DNA from: a virus | Strand: one strand, 5' to 3' | Virus record (IMG/VR): IMGVR_UViG_3300028299_000002 | Span: 1 to 64,000 of that record | DNA length: 64,000 nucleotides | Shown: positions 55,812 to 64,000 of the stretch, in pieces | How the letters are laid out: each line of letters starts with the position of its first letter | Numbering within the stretch: the first letter of the stretch is position 1 | Notes under the pieces: generated by a model | What the model was told of the DNA's origin: nothing | Databases searched by the model: none | What the model saw: the letters and a program-made list of their open reading frames with translations, nothing else | Made by a program: the position numbers and the translations under genes

Positions 55812-56096
55812 TTAACCTATTTCGGGATGAAAACCAAACCCATCATTCCAATCCACCAATATCTCTGTGCAACCAGCATCATTCATCGCCCAATCAAGTA
55901 GTTTCTGCTGCATATCACAAGCACAATTATCGGTTAATGCCCCGGAATAATACAAATTATCATCATCATCATAAAGTTTGAATTTACCTTCATATTCAGG
56001 CTTACCATTTATCTCAAAGGTTTTACCGGCCCGGTATGTCCGTTCTCCCTTTTTGGAAATGTTGTCTCTTTTTATTGTTGCCGTGAGATGTGTCAT
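55812..56096 (-). CDS. Hypothetical protein, 94 aa
   Basis: Beta-rich start (THLTATIKRDNISKKGERTYRAGKTFEINGKPEYEGKFKLYDDDDNLYYSG) with Cys residues (CACD) and an aromatic end (VDWNDGFGFHP). It lies 32 nt downstream of promoter P4, so it is the first gene of that transcript. No family recognised. Confidence 0.6.
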   Translation of the reverse strand: MTHLTATIKRDNISKKGERTYRAGKTFEINGKPEYEGKFKLYDDDDNLYYSGALTDNCACDMQQKLLDWAMNDAGCTEILVDWNDGFGFHPEIG

Positions 56097-56134
56097 CTTG
56101 TCCTCTGTTTTTAATTACCGTTTCTCTCTATCCT

Positions 56135-56166
56135 ATAATACATGCAATTCCAGATTTGTCCTATTA
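56135..56166 (-). promoter_or_regulatory. Conserved early-type promoter P4
   Basis: AGGACA (56157-56162), 16 bp, then TATTAT (56135-56140), with the spacer half AATTGCATG. It stands before the gene starting at 56096 and overlaps the end of the small ORF at 56164-56295. Confidence 0.7.
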
Positions 56167-56295
56167 ATAACTCCCACCATAACACCGGCATCTATTATTC
56201 AATTTGTGTTTGCTCAGTACGGCATCTTCGTCAATTTGGTTTGTTTTAACGATCCGGTCTATCTGTCTGCTAATCCGGTTATAATCGGCCTCCAA
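56164..56295 (-). CDS. Possible small ORF without ATG
   Basis: An open frame with plausible protein content (LEADYNRISRQIDRIVKTNQIDEDAVLSKHKLNN) ending RCRCYGGSY. The only usable start is TTG at 56295 with a GGGAG twelve bases away; the frame stays open to about 56340 with no ATG. It may be a real short gene with a weak start. It is cysteine-rich at the end and overlaps promoter P4. Confidence 0.3.
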   Translation of the reverse strand: MEADYNRISRQIDRIVKTNQIDEDAVLSKHKLNNRCRCYGGSY

Positions 56296-56329
56296 TTTAT
56301 AAATTATCTCCCACGGTGTGTTTTTCTGA

Positions 56330-56617
56330 TCATAGTGTAAAACTCACTTTGTAAGGTGTTATTAATTGACTCTCATCAGTATATGATATCAGCTCACCAA
56401 TCATTTCTCTGGTATTAAATATCGAAGTACCGGCAATTTTCTCTTTGATTTCAAACTGGACTTTCCCGGATGTTTTTACAATGTTTCTCATTGTTTCAAT
56501 ATCTTTGAAAAATATGGATATAACCTTGCCGAATTCAGAATGGGAATACAAAACAGCATCATAGATATCATCGTTGACCACGACCAGTATTTTCTTTAAT
56601 TGTTCCCAGATTTTCAT
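56330..56617 (-). CDS. Hypothetical protein, 95 aa
   Basis: A mixed alpha/beta protein (MKIWEQLKKILVVVNDDIYDAVLYSHSEFGKVISIFFKDIETM). Start overlaps the stop of the preceding small gene (ATGA). No motif or family. It belongs to the run of small genes between promoter P5 and P4. Confidence 0.58.
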   Translation of the reverse strand: MKIWEQLKKILVVVNDDIYDAVLYSHSEFGKVISIFFKDIETMRNIVKTSGKVQFEIKEKIAGTSIFNTREMIGELISYTDESQLITPYKVSFTL

Positions 56618-56778
56618 TTGTTACCTCTTATAATATTACGACAATAATTATTAAGATCATCACCCAGGCTAATCAAACCAACCCCTATAATACCGTTGAT
56701 TTCCACTACGACATCAATCAAATCGGTAATGGTCAAACCCTTTTCCAAAACCAATTTTTTAATTTCTTCGTCAGTCAT
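56614..56778 (-). CDS. Small acidic hypothetical protein, 54 aa
   Basis: Starts MTDEEIKKLVLEKGLTITDL, then a hydrophobic valine/isoleucine segment (IDVVVEINGIIGVGLISL) and an acidic/asparagine end. It has overlapping start and stop junctions with both neighbours, the best evidence that it is translated. No family recognised. Confidence 0.55.
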   Translation of the reverse strand: MTDEEIKKLVLEKGLTITDLIDVVVEINGIIGVGLISLGDDLNNYCRNIIRGNK

Positions 56779-57139
56779 TTGATACTCCTAATAATTTTTC
56801 ACGTATGGCCTGAGCTGTGATACATGTGTCAGTTTCTTTTCCATGAGTTTTAAATACATATCCAAGATCACGACAGGCTAAAGCTGCCTGCCAAAGAGTT
56901 CTGCCCGTACCGGTAATGATGATATCTCTTATATCATTCCATATTGGTGCTTTCTTTTCAGCCAAATTTAATAATTGCTGACATTTACGATGGAATACCG
57001 GCGGTGCCTGGCCCATCGGTGATATCTGGTATATTGCATTTATATGAGATAACAGGTCTTCCTGTATCTTATCCAACCGTTCAAGTTGTTTCATCTTCCG
57101 CCAGAATCGCTTATCCATTGATGGTAATTGATTATTCAA
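56771..57139 (-). CDS. Hypothetical protein, 122 aa
   Basis: A helical, soluble protein (SMDKRFWRKMKQLERLDKIQEDLLSHINAIYQ..., AEKKAPIWNDIRDIIITGTGRTLWQAALACRDLG). No enzyme motif. Start and stop overlap the adjacent genes, consistent with translational coupling. No family recognised. Confidence 0.58.
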   Translation of the reverse strand: MNNQLPSMDKRFWRKMKQLERLDKIQEDLLSHINAIYQISPMGQAPPVFHRKCQQLLNLAEKKAPIWNDIRDIIITGTGRTLWQAALACRDLGYVFKTHGKETDTCITAQAIREKLLGVSND

Positions 57140-57333
57140 ACCCGGTCCCTTCCATTATGAAAATACTGGATTGCTTCAACTAACTCCGCCTGATTTTCCG
57201 GGTATGTCACAAACTTAGGATCAGCCGTGATACCACCTGACCGGTCCGATAAGCTGGCAAGATCAACCCGGCCATATTTATCCGTTAGTCCGGTATCATA
57301 CCAATATTGGCCTTTATAGTATGCTACTTTCAT
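57136..57333 (-). CDS. Small aromatic hypothetical protein, 65 aa
   Basis: ATG 57333 overlaps the stop of the preceding gene (TTATGA) and starts MKVAYYKGQYWYDTGLTDKYG; the longer frame from 57381 runs into that gene. Rich in Tyr and Asp (GRVDLASLSDRSGGITADPKFVTYPENQAE). No family recognised. Confidence 0.55.
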   Translation of the reverse strand: MKVAYYKGQYWYDTGLTDKYGRVDLASLSDRSGGITADPKFVTYPENQAELVEAIQYFHNGRDRV

Positions 57334-57545
57334 AAACTTGCGGTTTTTCTCAGACTGCCCGTTATACCCTGCGGATAGCATTCAGGATGAGATTCAATTT
57401 GTCGTATTCTGATTCCGGCAAGTTTCCCACGTTGGTTCCGTTGCTGATCAGGCGACATCTTTTCAAATATCTCTTTATCAACCTTCGCCAAACCGTATTC
57501 AATTTCATCAACCGCCTTTTGATGCTGCACATTTAGACTATCCAT
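57330..57545 (-). CDS. Small helical protein, 71 aa, first gene of P5 transcript
   Basis: Starts MDSLNVQHQKAVDEIEYGLAKVDKEIFEKM, a charged helix, followed by SPDQQRNQRGKLAGIRIRQ. It is the first gene 62 nt downstream of promoter P5. No family recognised; possible nucleic-acid-binding protein given its charge. Confidence 0.58.
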   Translation of the reverse strand: MDSLNVQHQKAVDEIEYGLAKVDKEIFEKMSPDQQRNQRGKLAGIRIRQIESHPECYPQGITGSLRKTASL

Positions 57546-57558
57546 TTTTTAACTCCCC

Positions 57559-57586
57559 GCCCTGCCGGTTAAGACAGGGCTTTTTT
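57559..57586 (+). terminator. Plus-strand terminator-like hairpin in the P5 leader
   Basis: GCCCTG (57559-57564) pairs with CAGGGC (57575-57580), followed by TTTTTT on the plus strand. No plus gene precedes it, so it may instead act as a leader hairpin for the minus-strand transcript from P5. Confidence 0.45.
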
Positions 57587-57613
57587 GTTCGGTTGTCAAT
57601 TCTCTCTCACTAT

Positions 57614-57641
57614 ATAATACATGCAATTCTGAAATTGTCCT
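57614..57641 (-). promoter_or_regulatory. Conserved early-type promoter P5
   Basis: AGGACA (57636-57641), 16 bp, then TATTAT (57614-57619), with the spacer half AATTGCATG. It lies upstream of the gene starting at 57545 and downstream of the sigma-like gene. Confidence 0.72.
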
Positions 57642-57878
57642 TATATGGAATAAATTCCCAAATATTCCAACTATTTTACATAAATAATTCTCCTCTATAA
57701 AAACAAATATTCTATTGGAACTTTATTGGAACTTTGATTTTATAAATGTTCAAACGGAATTAACTGGTTTAACGGTATCGGAATGGGATTTATTGTATTA
57801 CCCTTTTTGTAGATAAAAACTAACTATTTACTTACAAATTGTTAGTGTTAGTATTCTTTGTTACTATTTAATGATTAC
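57642..57878. other. AT-rich non-coding stretch between sigma gene and P5
   Basis: Holds repeats: GGAATAAATTCCC with a partner ATTCC, a direct repeat of TTGGAACTTT (TTGGAACTTTATTGGAACTTT at about 57715-57735), and AACTAAC with GTTAGTGTTAG. These could be regulator sites or an origin element. No gene seen. Confidence 0.4.
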
Positions 57879-58832
57879 TTATTCTAATATTAACCGAATG
57901 AAATCCAATATATGTTGATCTTCGGATGTCATTGACTTTTCAAGTAATGACCTGTATTTCTCAAAATATGGTTTCAATATTGGTTTGATCAGACTGATTC
58001 GATTACTGGCATAACGTCGATCCTTACCAAGTTTTTTACTGATTTCGTCCAATGTCTGCGGCGTTTTATATTTACCTATCCCCAGGTACATTTGAATTAT
58101 TTGATAATCAACGTTTTTAATCTTCCCCTGTTTCTGGAGTTTCTTTATCGGTATCATTAGCCTTTCAATTTGTGGTATATCAGAATTTAACTGAATATCA
58201 TCACTGGATGAGACATTATCATCTATTGGTTCAATTGTATTTGCCTTATTAGTCTCAATCCGATTGACAATCTCTAATGTTTTTTTAGCATCGTACATTT
58301 CACCGGTTTTATTGTATTTCAATTTAATATTGTTGGCAATTGTCTCAGCATCCGGATAGTTCCCATGGATTTTATAATACTTATCTTTAAATTTATCAAT
58401 TACCCGTCTATGCCGAAGATCATAGTACGATAAATTAACCTGTGATTGCAACTTTATTCCAACGCCCCACATAGCACCGGATATTCGTTTGTTCATAATG
58501 ATTTTCAGTTCATTCTTATTTATTTTCCGTTTGATATTATCATTATACGTCTTAATACAGGCCATACGACCGGCGGCCAACATATCCGCAAATGTTCCGA
58601 TCGGCTGACCATCATAATATTCCACTCCGACATTGAGTTTATTCGCTATGTTTTTCGCCATCCCAACATAATATCTGATATTATCCGTAAAATAGTCTGC
58701 CCCGGCCTCACTAACTTTTCTAAGTCGGTCCATGCCTTTTTCACCATATTGGATATTACCATGTTTATCAACCCAATATTGTCCACCCCTGATACCGGGA
58801 TTTTTAATATTAACTGCTTTTATTATTATCAT
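57879..58832 (-). CDS. Sigma-factor-like transcription regulator
   Basis: A 317-residue protein. The N-terminus has RGGQYWVDKHGNIQYGEKG, a short motif also found in polyvalent phage proteins. A region-2-like helical part (ADMLAAGRMACIKTYNDNI), a region-3-like KIHGNYPDAETIANNIK, and a region-4 helix-turn-helix (IDYQIIQMYLGIGKYKTPQTLDEISKKLGKDRRYASNRISLI) follow in order, resembling sigma-70-family proteins. It is located upstream of promoter P5, next to the set of phage promoters it may recognise. No anti-sigma factor is seen. Confidence 0.75.
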   Translation of the reverse strand: MIIIKAVNIKNPGIRGGQYWVDKHGNIQYGEKGMDRLRKVSEAGADYFTDNIRYYVGMAKNIANKLNVGVEYYDGQPIGTFADMLAAGRMACIKTYNDNIKRKINKNELKIIMNKRISGAMWGVGIKLQSQVNLSYYDLRHRRVIDKFKDKYYKIHGNYPDAETIANNIKLKYNKTGEMYDAKKTLEIVNRIETNKANTIEPIDDNVSSSDDIQLNSDIPQIERLMIPIKKLQKQGKIKNVDYQIIQMYLGIGKYKTPQTLDEISKKLGKDRRYASNRISLIKPILKPYFEKYRSLLEKSMTSEDQHILDFIRLILE

Positions 58833-59067
58833 GTTCGCCCCTGGATATTTTTTTTATAACATATTTAAATGTCATAAAATTTGTTGGTAAATTGAACTCA
58901 TTATTACATTTAGCACACATTCCCCACACTTTATTCCGATCACGTAGAATATACATTTGATAGTACATTGTTATCGATGGGTCTTGTTTAAATGGCCGAA
59001 CTATTCGATAACCGCAATTACTACATTTGCCATTATCTAATGTCCCCTTTATCCGTGGTCTACTCAT
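58810..59067 (-). CDS. Zinc-ribbon protein, 85 aa
   Basis: Two CxxC pairs (GKCSNCGYRI and GMCAKCNNEF) spaced to bind one zinc in a ribbon. The C-terminus is basic (KYVIKKISRGEH). It overlaps the sigma-like gene, so may be co-translated; zinc ribbons often assist transcription or DNA binding, an inference only. Confidence 0.7.
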   Translation of the reverse strand: MSRPRIKGTLDNGKCSNCGYRIVRPFKQDPSITMYYQMYILRDRNKVWGMCAKCNNEFNLPTNFMTFKYVIKKISRGEHDNNKSS

Positions 59068-59317
59068 GCGATGCCAATATATTAGTCATCATATAATAGG
59101 CTTTTTCTGCCTCTGCCCGAACTGTTTTAATCTCTGCATATTCCTGTTTCTCTCTGTCTGACAGGATTGTTTTTTGAGATAGTATTTTGATTCTTGACGT
59201 TGCATTATCATGGATAGATTTTGCCTCTTTAATCAACTCCCGTGTTTCTGCCAATGTCTGAGATAATACCTTATCGGTGCTTTTAAGTCGCTCTGAAATA
59301 ACTGACGCTGCTCCCAT
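59060..59317 (-). CDS. Small coiled-coil protein, 85 aa
   Basis: Helical throughout (ERLKSTDKVLSQTLAETRELIKEAKSIHDNATSRIKIL) with heptad periodicity, ending AEAEKAYYMMTNILASHE. It overlaps the zinc-ribbon gene and follows the giant polyvalent gene by 8 bases. Could be a structural or scaffolding partner; no family. Confidence 0.6.
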   Translation of the reverse strand: MGAASVISERLKSTDKVLSQTLAETRELIKEAKSIHDNATSRIKILSQKTILSDREKQEYAEIKTVRAEAEKAYYMMTNILASHE

Positions 59318-59325
59318 GATCTCTC

Positions 59326-62300
59326 CTATATCACAAATACAATTTTATTGGATTTCATTAACACACCCTGATCATCGGTACGTTTAGCATTATCGACTAA
59401 ACTCATTACCGATTTCTTATCCTCAAGCCTGGTTTCGGTTCGAATATCATGTGGTGTATCTGTCAATACTAAATGACCGTCAACTGTCATTTCTTTGGGT
59501 ACGCCTGTCCGGTTCGAACGGCTGAAGAACTGGTCTATTGTCGAATAACTATTTGCTCCACTTGCCATTGCAATAGCGGTCGTTGCCCCCATTTCGCCAG
59601 GCTTGCCGGTATATTGCAGATTCAATCCCTCTGTACCGGCATCGGTATGGATGGCGAACCGGACATTCTTATCGGTTCTGAAACTGGTTTTGTTTTTATC
59701 AATATCATCCAACTTCGTTTTTCCGTCAAATCTGACAATCCCGGACCCTGGATAATTTTTCTTTAAATAGCGTTCGATCTCGTTTACTGTACCGTATTGC
59801 TGTGCATAGATCAGTACCTTTTCGTCCGGCCCCTTTGTTTTGATATGCTCATTAATGATATCGCCCATTTTGGTAAACTTCTCATTATTTTCAAACTTGG
59901 TAGAGTTCAATACCCGGTTTAATTTCTGGTCCCGTTGCAGTACATCAAACTTTTTCGCTTTATAGTCTTCCATTGTCTTTTTATACTGTGTTTTTTGAAT
60001 ATCTGACAACCCGGCGTTATGAATATGCTGATTGAATGTATGTTGGAGATCCTTGCGAACTGTAAAAACCCTGTCATCAATCTCTCGATGCAGTATTTCA
60101 GTCAGTTTATCCTTCATTCCTGCGCCACGATGAAGATTTTTGTACTTTTCCATAAAGGCTTTTTGATTCCCATATTTTTCTGGATCAATGGTCTTCAGAT
60201 AGAAATAGAGTTCAGACAGATCGTTGGGAGTCGGTGAACCGGTACCCGCAACGAAATACGGCATTGACGCTGCCAGATCAGACAATCCTTTGCTCATCCC
60301 GGATGATCCACGACCTTCCCGTTGTGTTGATTTATGCGCTTCATCGACAATCATCATATCAAAACCGGCACCTTTAATAATGTCATTATCAAACAGGTAC
60401 TTTTCTTTATTGACCAATACAATCGTATTCGGATCACTATTATAGAGTTTTTGACGTGCATTTTTATTCGATGAATCAACGATTATAACATTAAAATCAG
60501 AGAATTTCTTAACCTCATCGCTGAAATTCGGCATCAGTTTCTTTGGCATAGAAATAATAGTTTTCGGCATCTTACCCGTCTGTTCTCTGATCTCTGCGAT
60601 GGCAGACAGGTAGGCCGCGCTCTTGCCGGTCCCGGCCTCGAAATTCAGATATGCCCGTTTTTCCTTAGCGATTAGTCGTGCTGCTGATTGTTGATGTGGA
60701 GTAATTACCAATTTCTGCGATACCCCGTTTTTATCCGGCGGTAAATATGCGTTCAGTCCTTCAGGCAGATAATCACTAATATTCGCTTTACCGGCCTTAA
60801 TATCTGATGTAGTCATTTCACCAATCTGTTGCTTGGTAACTATCGGACGTTCTTTGATCATTTTCTCAAATGCGGCTGGCCGGATAGTCATTTTATAACT
60901 ACCTTCGCCCAACATTGTAATATTGACATCGGACTTATTTAATTTCAGTTTATCCCTTATAGAATTGAGTCTCGAACGGCTCGAAGATGAGAATTCCATA
61001 TTTCTCTTTTTATTCTCGAATTGATATAACAATTCCGCCGCCTGGTTTAATGATCCCTCAGCCTGGCCATAACTCTCATAGGCTCTCTGAATATACTGCA
61101 ATGCTGTTGCATTGGCCTGTACCCGATCGCCAAACAAGGCACCTTCGCCATGACCAAAATTCTTTGTCCTTTGCGCCCTGTCCAGATATTTATCTCCATT
61201 CTGCATTCCATTTTTAGCAACATTCTGGCCGTGTTTTTCAATGTACTTTTTAAGATTACTTATCTCATTGCCGTATTTATCGGCTCCCATGCTGTTTTCA
61301 AGATAGTAATTCATTAACATGGCAGCATTGCTCGATCCCAATGTCTTGTAAGTGTCCAGGTCCATAATACTATTCCCGGAAGACTCACCGGTTATCCCGA
61401 TCATGGCCTCAAATCCACCTTTGGTAATATTTCGGGCAATTGTTGTTGATCCCGTCCCCTTACCTGTAATTTCCTCACCTTGCTTATTTATTCCGCCCCT
61501 GGTGTTGATAATCAGTCGGTAATGATCATCTATCTCCATTTCAACCGCTTTTTCGTTTTTCAATACTTCCAGAATTTCATCATTACTCATTGGTTTGATT
61601 TCCATGATATCACTACCACCGGTATACTTCACCTTATTCTGCAATATTTTTGAAACGGCTGACTTTTCACGTTGATAGGCTTTGATCTGGTAATGAAATT
61701 TCAGAAATTCCTCTGCATTTTCTTTGATGATCTCCCGAAGATGTTTCTTTTCGTCCGGTAAATCCGTTGTATCTGATCCAAGCATAGCCTCTTTAGCCTC
61801 AGATATAACCTCGTCAATGGCCTTATCACGCTCAGATTTAATTTTATGGAGCTGTTTTAACCGTTCAATATTCCGTTCCTTTGTATCGGCTATTTTGGAT
61901 ATGTCTTTTTCGATTTTATCCCGTTCCTCTTTGCTTATATCGGTTTGAACGCCCAATTTCTCACGGATTTTACTATGCAATTCCTCTTTTGTCTGTTTTT
62001 GGGCAGTCTCAATCTCTTTTTTACGGTTTACGGCCTCGTCACGTTCATCTTCACTTAATTCCGGCTTTTTGTTATCGGTTTCCTCTTTTTTGGCCTCATC
62101 ATTTTTAGCACTCTTTGGCTGTAATACTTTGTGAGTTAGTCCCGATTTACCAGGTGCCCAGGCAATTGTTGCGGTACCATCACTATGGGGAACAATAAAT
62201 ATATGTCGCCCGTGCATCGGACTTGATTTGTCGGTAATTGTGATCCACTTACCACCCGGATATTTCTGTTGCATCGAACCACTGAAAGACTTGATGATAT

Positions 62301-64000
62301 AACGGATGGATTTCTTGATCTTCGTTTGTTCTACAAGTTTATATTTTCCATCGTCAATATTTTTAAGAAATTCTGTTGGTGATTCATACGATTTATCAAC
62401 TATTTCACCATTCTCATCTAATTTTTCTACGGCTACATATATTCTACCGGAATTATTTTTATCAATAGAGACATTGGCCTTGTAATCGTCAAAATAATAT
62501 ATCTGTGATTTGTTGTATTTTTCTAATTCAGTGACCGGCGATAACTCATAACTGTCATATTCTTCTTTTGGTAATGGCTTCGAATAAACTACTAACCCAT
62601 ATCTGCTTCCATCATCTTCCCAACGGACGTAACCAAATTGTTTATCGCTTGGATAGGTGCCTATACTGAATGGCCGATAGCATAATTGATATTTGTATTC
62701 TAAAGTCTTTTTATCATCCTGTTTAGTTTTCCGGTTCTGATAATCATGTACCGTAGATATTTTTCCAGATTTGGTTTTCCGGGTATGTTGTTTGACGTGA
62801 GACTTAAATATGAAACGGTAATTCATCTTTGCTCCAATTGGTTGCGATTTATAAATATCAATTGTCTTATTATTAAATGTCCCACGATTATCCACCGCTT
62901 TGATTTGATTGGCTTTTAAGGTAATCCATACCCTGTGCTTTATATCAGAATTGGTTGCAATACCACCAATATGAGTTATCCCATCATATCCATTTTCTTT
63001 GACAATTTTCTTTATGATTACATCGTTTAGATACTCTTTATCAACACTATCGCCAAACATCCCCATTTTAACGGCTGTTAATTCTTTTAATGCAGCATAA
63101 AAATTAAGGTACGTTTTGGCATCTAATAATTTGTCTTTATACAGTTTTTTATATTTATTTTCATTCCATGTGAATCCATACGGTGCATGTTTAGACTGTT
63201 CATCATGGAAATTTTTTAAACCCTCTTTTATTTCAGGTGTATCTAATACTTTTTGTTTCAAGGATTCTGGTATCGGATCATCCATATTCAGCGGATTTTT
63301 GATATTCAGATACACCGAATATGTCATAGGTTCTAATGGCTTTAAATTCTTTTTCAGGCGACTATAAAACTCCCGGTCTGTTGGCATGTGTTCTTTGTGC
63401 ATGTATTTAGAGCTATCAATATATTGATTTAATTCAACATCACTCATATTGGGAACGCTTTTCAGACTGGCTATTCTTTTCTTTAGTGCAGCTCGTCGGC
63501 TTATCAACCAACCAGGTGATATTGATCCATAACCATATTTACTGCCAAGTTTATAATATTCCCGATAATCCTTTAGTCCCTCTGACTCTTTTATCATTTT
63601 CAGAACATCAGCCAGTTTCTTTTCATTTTCCTTAACACATTGGGACGCAATATTATTGATCGTCTTTCTTACTTCTTTATCCTGAAGATTATATAATTCA
63701 TCATAGGACGTGCCTAATAATGGTATATCCAATCCCTTTTCTTTGTATGAATCGGCAACTTCCTTATTTTCGGTAAAATAGAATCCTTTACCCATTAATC
63801 CCGGCAATAGAGTATTGGGATCAAATGCTTTAAATCCACCATAATGAGTACCATGAAATACAATAAGCGGTTTACCGGTTTTATCGATAACCTTACTGGA
63901 TTTATCCGGTTCATTTTCCCAATCCCCAAACCATGCTTTAAATTCAGGGCTTTTTATATTTAATGATTTATAATTTTCTATCCCCCTATTGATAAGATAA
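59326..64000 (-). CDS. Polyvalent protein: ADP-ribosyltransferase-like N-terminus + SNF2-type helicase (5' end cut)
   Basis: Over 1,550 residues, continuing past the right edge. The N-terminal part (SPEFKAWFGDWEN...KPLIVFHGTHYGGFKAFDP...MGKGFYFTENKEVADSY) is an ART-PolyVal-like ADP-ribosyltransferase domain: H-G-T and F-Y-F-T motifs are visible. The centre has charged coiled coils and GGKWITITDKSSP. The C-terminus is an SF2/SNF2 helicase: EAGTGKSAAYL (Walker A), MIVDEAH, and a final QFFSRSNRTG motif VI. Such polyvalent proteins may be ejected with phage DNA to counter host defences. Confidence 0.82.
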   Translation of the reverse strand, partial: YLINRGIENYKSLNIKSPEFKAWFGDWENEPDKSSKVIDKTGKPLIVFHGTHYGGFKAFDPNTLLPGLMGKGFYFTENKEVADSYKEKGLDIPLLGTSYDELYNLQDKEVRKTINNIASQCVKENEKKLADVLKMIKESEGLKDYREYYKLGSKYGYGSISPGWLISRRAALKKRIASLKSVPNMSDVELNQYIDSSKYMHKEHMPTDREFYSRLKKNLKPLEPMTYSVYLNIKNPLNMDDPIPESLKQKVLDTPEIKEGLKNFHDEQSKHAPYGFTWNENKYKKLYKDKLLDAKTYLNFYAALKELTAVKMGMFGDSVDKEYLNDVIIKKIVKENGYDGITHIGGIATNSDIKHRVWITLKANQIKAVDNRGTFNNKTIDIYKSQPIGAKMNYRFIFKSHVKQHTRKTKSGKISTVHDYQNRKTKQDDKKTLEYKYQLCYRPFSIGTYPSDKQFGYVRWEDDGSRYGLVVYSKPLPKEEYDSYELSPVTELEKYNKSQIYYFDDYKANVSIDKNNSGRIYVAVEKLDENGEIVDKSYESPTEFLKNIDDGKYKLVEQTKIKKSIRYIIKSFSGSMQQKYPGGKWITITDKSSPMHGRHIFIVPHSDGTATIAWAPGKSGLTHKVLQPKSAKNDEAKKEETDNKKPELSEDERDEAVNRKKEIETAQKQTKEELHSKIREKLGVQTDISKEERDKIEKDISKIADTKERNIERLKQLHKIKSERDKAIDEVISEAKEAMLGSDTTDLPDEKKHLREIIKENAEEFLKFHYQIKAYQREKSAVSKILQNKVKYTGGSDIMEIKPMSNDEILEVLKNEKAVEMEIDDHYRLIINTRGGINKQGEEITGKGTGSTTIARNITKGGFEAMIGITGESSGNSIMDLDTYKTLGSSNAAMLMNYYLENSMGADKYGNEISNLKKYIEKHGQNVAKNGMQNGDKYLDRAQRTKNFGHGEGALFGDRVQANATALQYIQRAYESYGQAEGSLNQAAELLYQFENKKRNMEFSSSSRSRLNSIRDKLKLNKSDVNITMLGEGSYKMTIRPAAFEKMIKERPIVTKQQIGEMTTSDIKAGKANISDYLPEGLNAYLPPDKNGVSQKLVITPHQQSAARLIAKEKRAYLNFEAGTGKSAAYLSAIAEIREQTGKMPKTIISMPKKLMPNFSDEVKKFSDFNVIIVDSSNKNARQKLYNSDPNTIVLVNKEKYLFDNDIIKGAGFDMMIVDEAHKSTQREGRGSSGMSKGLSDLAASMPYFVAGTGSPTPNDLSELYFYLKTIDPEKYGNQKAFMEKYKNLHRGAGMKDKLTEILHREIDDRVFTVRKDLQHTFNQHIHNAGLSDIQKTQYKKTMEDYKAKKFDVLQRDQKLNRVLNSTKFENNEKFTKMGDIINEHIKTKGPDEKVLIYAQQYGTVNEIERYLKKNYPGSGIVRFDGKTKLDDIDKNKTSFRTDKNVRFAIHTDAGTEGLNLQYTGKPGEMGATTAIAMASGANSYSTIDQFFSRSNRTGVPKEMTVDGHLVLTDTPHDIRTETRLEDKKSVMSLVDNAKRTDDQGVLMKSNKIVFVI

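Noticed and set aside
1-64000. CRISPR array
   Set aside because: No set of regularly spaced direct repeats with unique spacers was seen; the TGACA array is too short and has 10-bp periodicity, and the CTTCTC tract is simple low complexity.

Overview
The window is part of a contractile-tailed (myovirus-type), probably temperate phage genome. Almost every gene lies on the minus strand; the clear exceptions are one XRE-type repressor gene and an integrase remnant just after it. The sequence is AT-rich. Neither the partial tRNA-Pro nor the tmRNA encodes CCA, and the tmRNA resume codon appears to be GGC, as in Bacteroidota. The replication gene carries a DUF4373-like domain. These points suggest, without proving, a host in or near the Bacteroidota. 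Phage genes flank the tRNA-fragment attachment site on both sides, so this is a free or circular phage form (attP) rather than a prophage end. Both window edges cut through genes.

Layout from the left edge. (1) 1-6540 is an array of small accessory genes (four DNA methyltransferase-type proteins, HNH nucleases, a lipoprotein, hypotheticals) separated by nine attC-like imperfect palindromes. Cassette ends are complementary in the way integron cassettes require, yet no integron integrase is visible. Several reading frames run straight through the recombination core, so each attC supplies the start codon and N-terminus of the next protein. (2) 6.6-21.6 kb holds early genes: nucleases, a DUF5131 protein, a DnaC-like loader, a replisome organiser, peptide deformylase, a nucleotidyltransferase, a complete tmRNA, a Rad50/SbcC-like ATPase, a DEDDh exonuclease, a PD-(D/E)XK nuclease and small regulators. 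(3) 21.5-23.0 kb holds a divergent repressor switch, the last ~60 codons of a tyrosine integrase, a duplicated 164-bp gene fragment, a TGACA repeat array and the 3' half of a tRNA-Pro with its terminator.

(4) 23.0-53.7 kb is the virion and lysis block, transcribed right to left: protease/scaffold, major capsid, connectors, a diversity-generating retroelement (target, Avd, template repeat, reverse transcriptase), holin/spanin-like proteins/endolysin, sheath, tube, tail chaperones with a -1 frameshift, tape measure, baseplate and fibre. (5) 53.9-64 kb holds a DUF4942 protein, a J-domain protein, many small genes, a sigma-factor-like protein, and a giant polyvalent protein (ADP-ribosyltransferase-like N-terminus, SNF2-type helicase C-terminus) cut by the right edge.

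Five near-identical promoters (AGGACA-like box, exactly 16 bp, TATTAT-like box, with a conserved spacer) sit 16-62 nt upstream of early-type genes only. The phage-encoded sigma-like protein is the obvious candidate to read them. The most unusual elements are the cassette array with in-frame joints, the DGR whose template lies in a translationally coupled ORF, the tmRNA with a tag lacking the usual ALAA end, and the sigma/promoter set.
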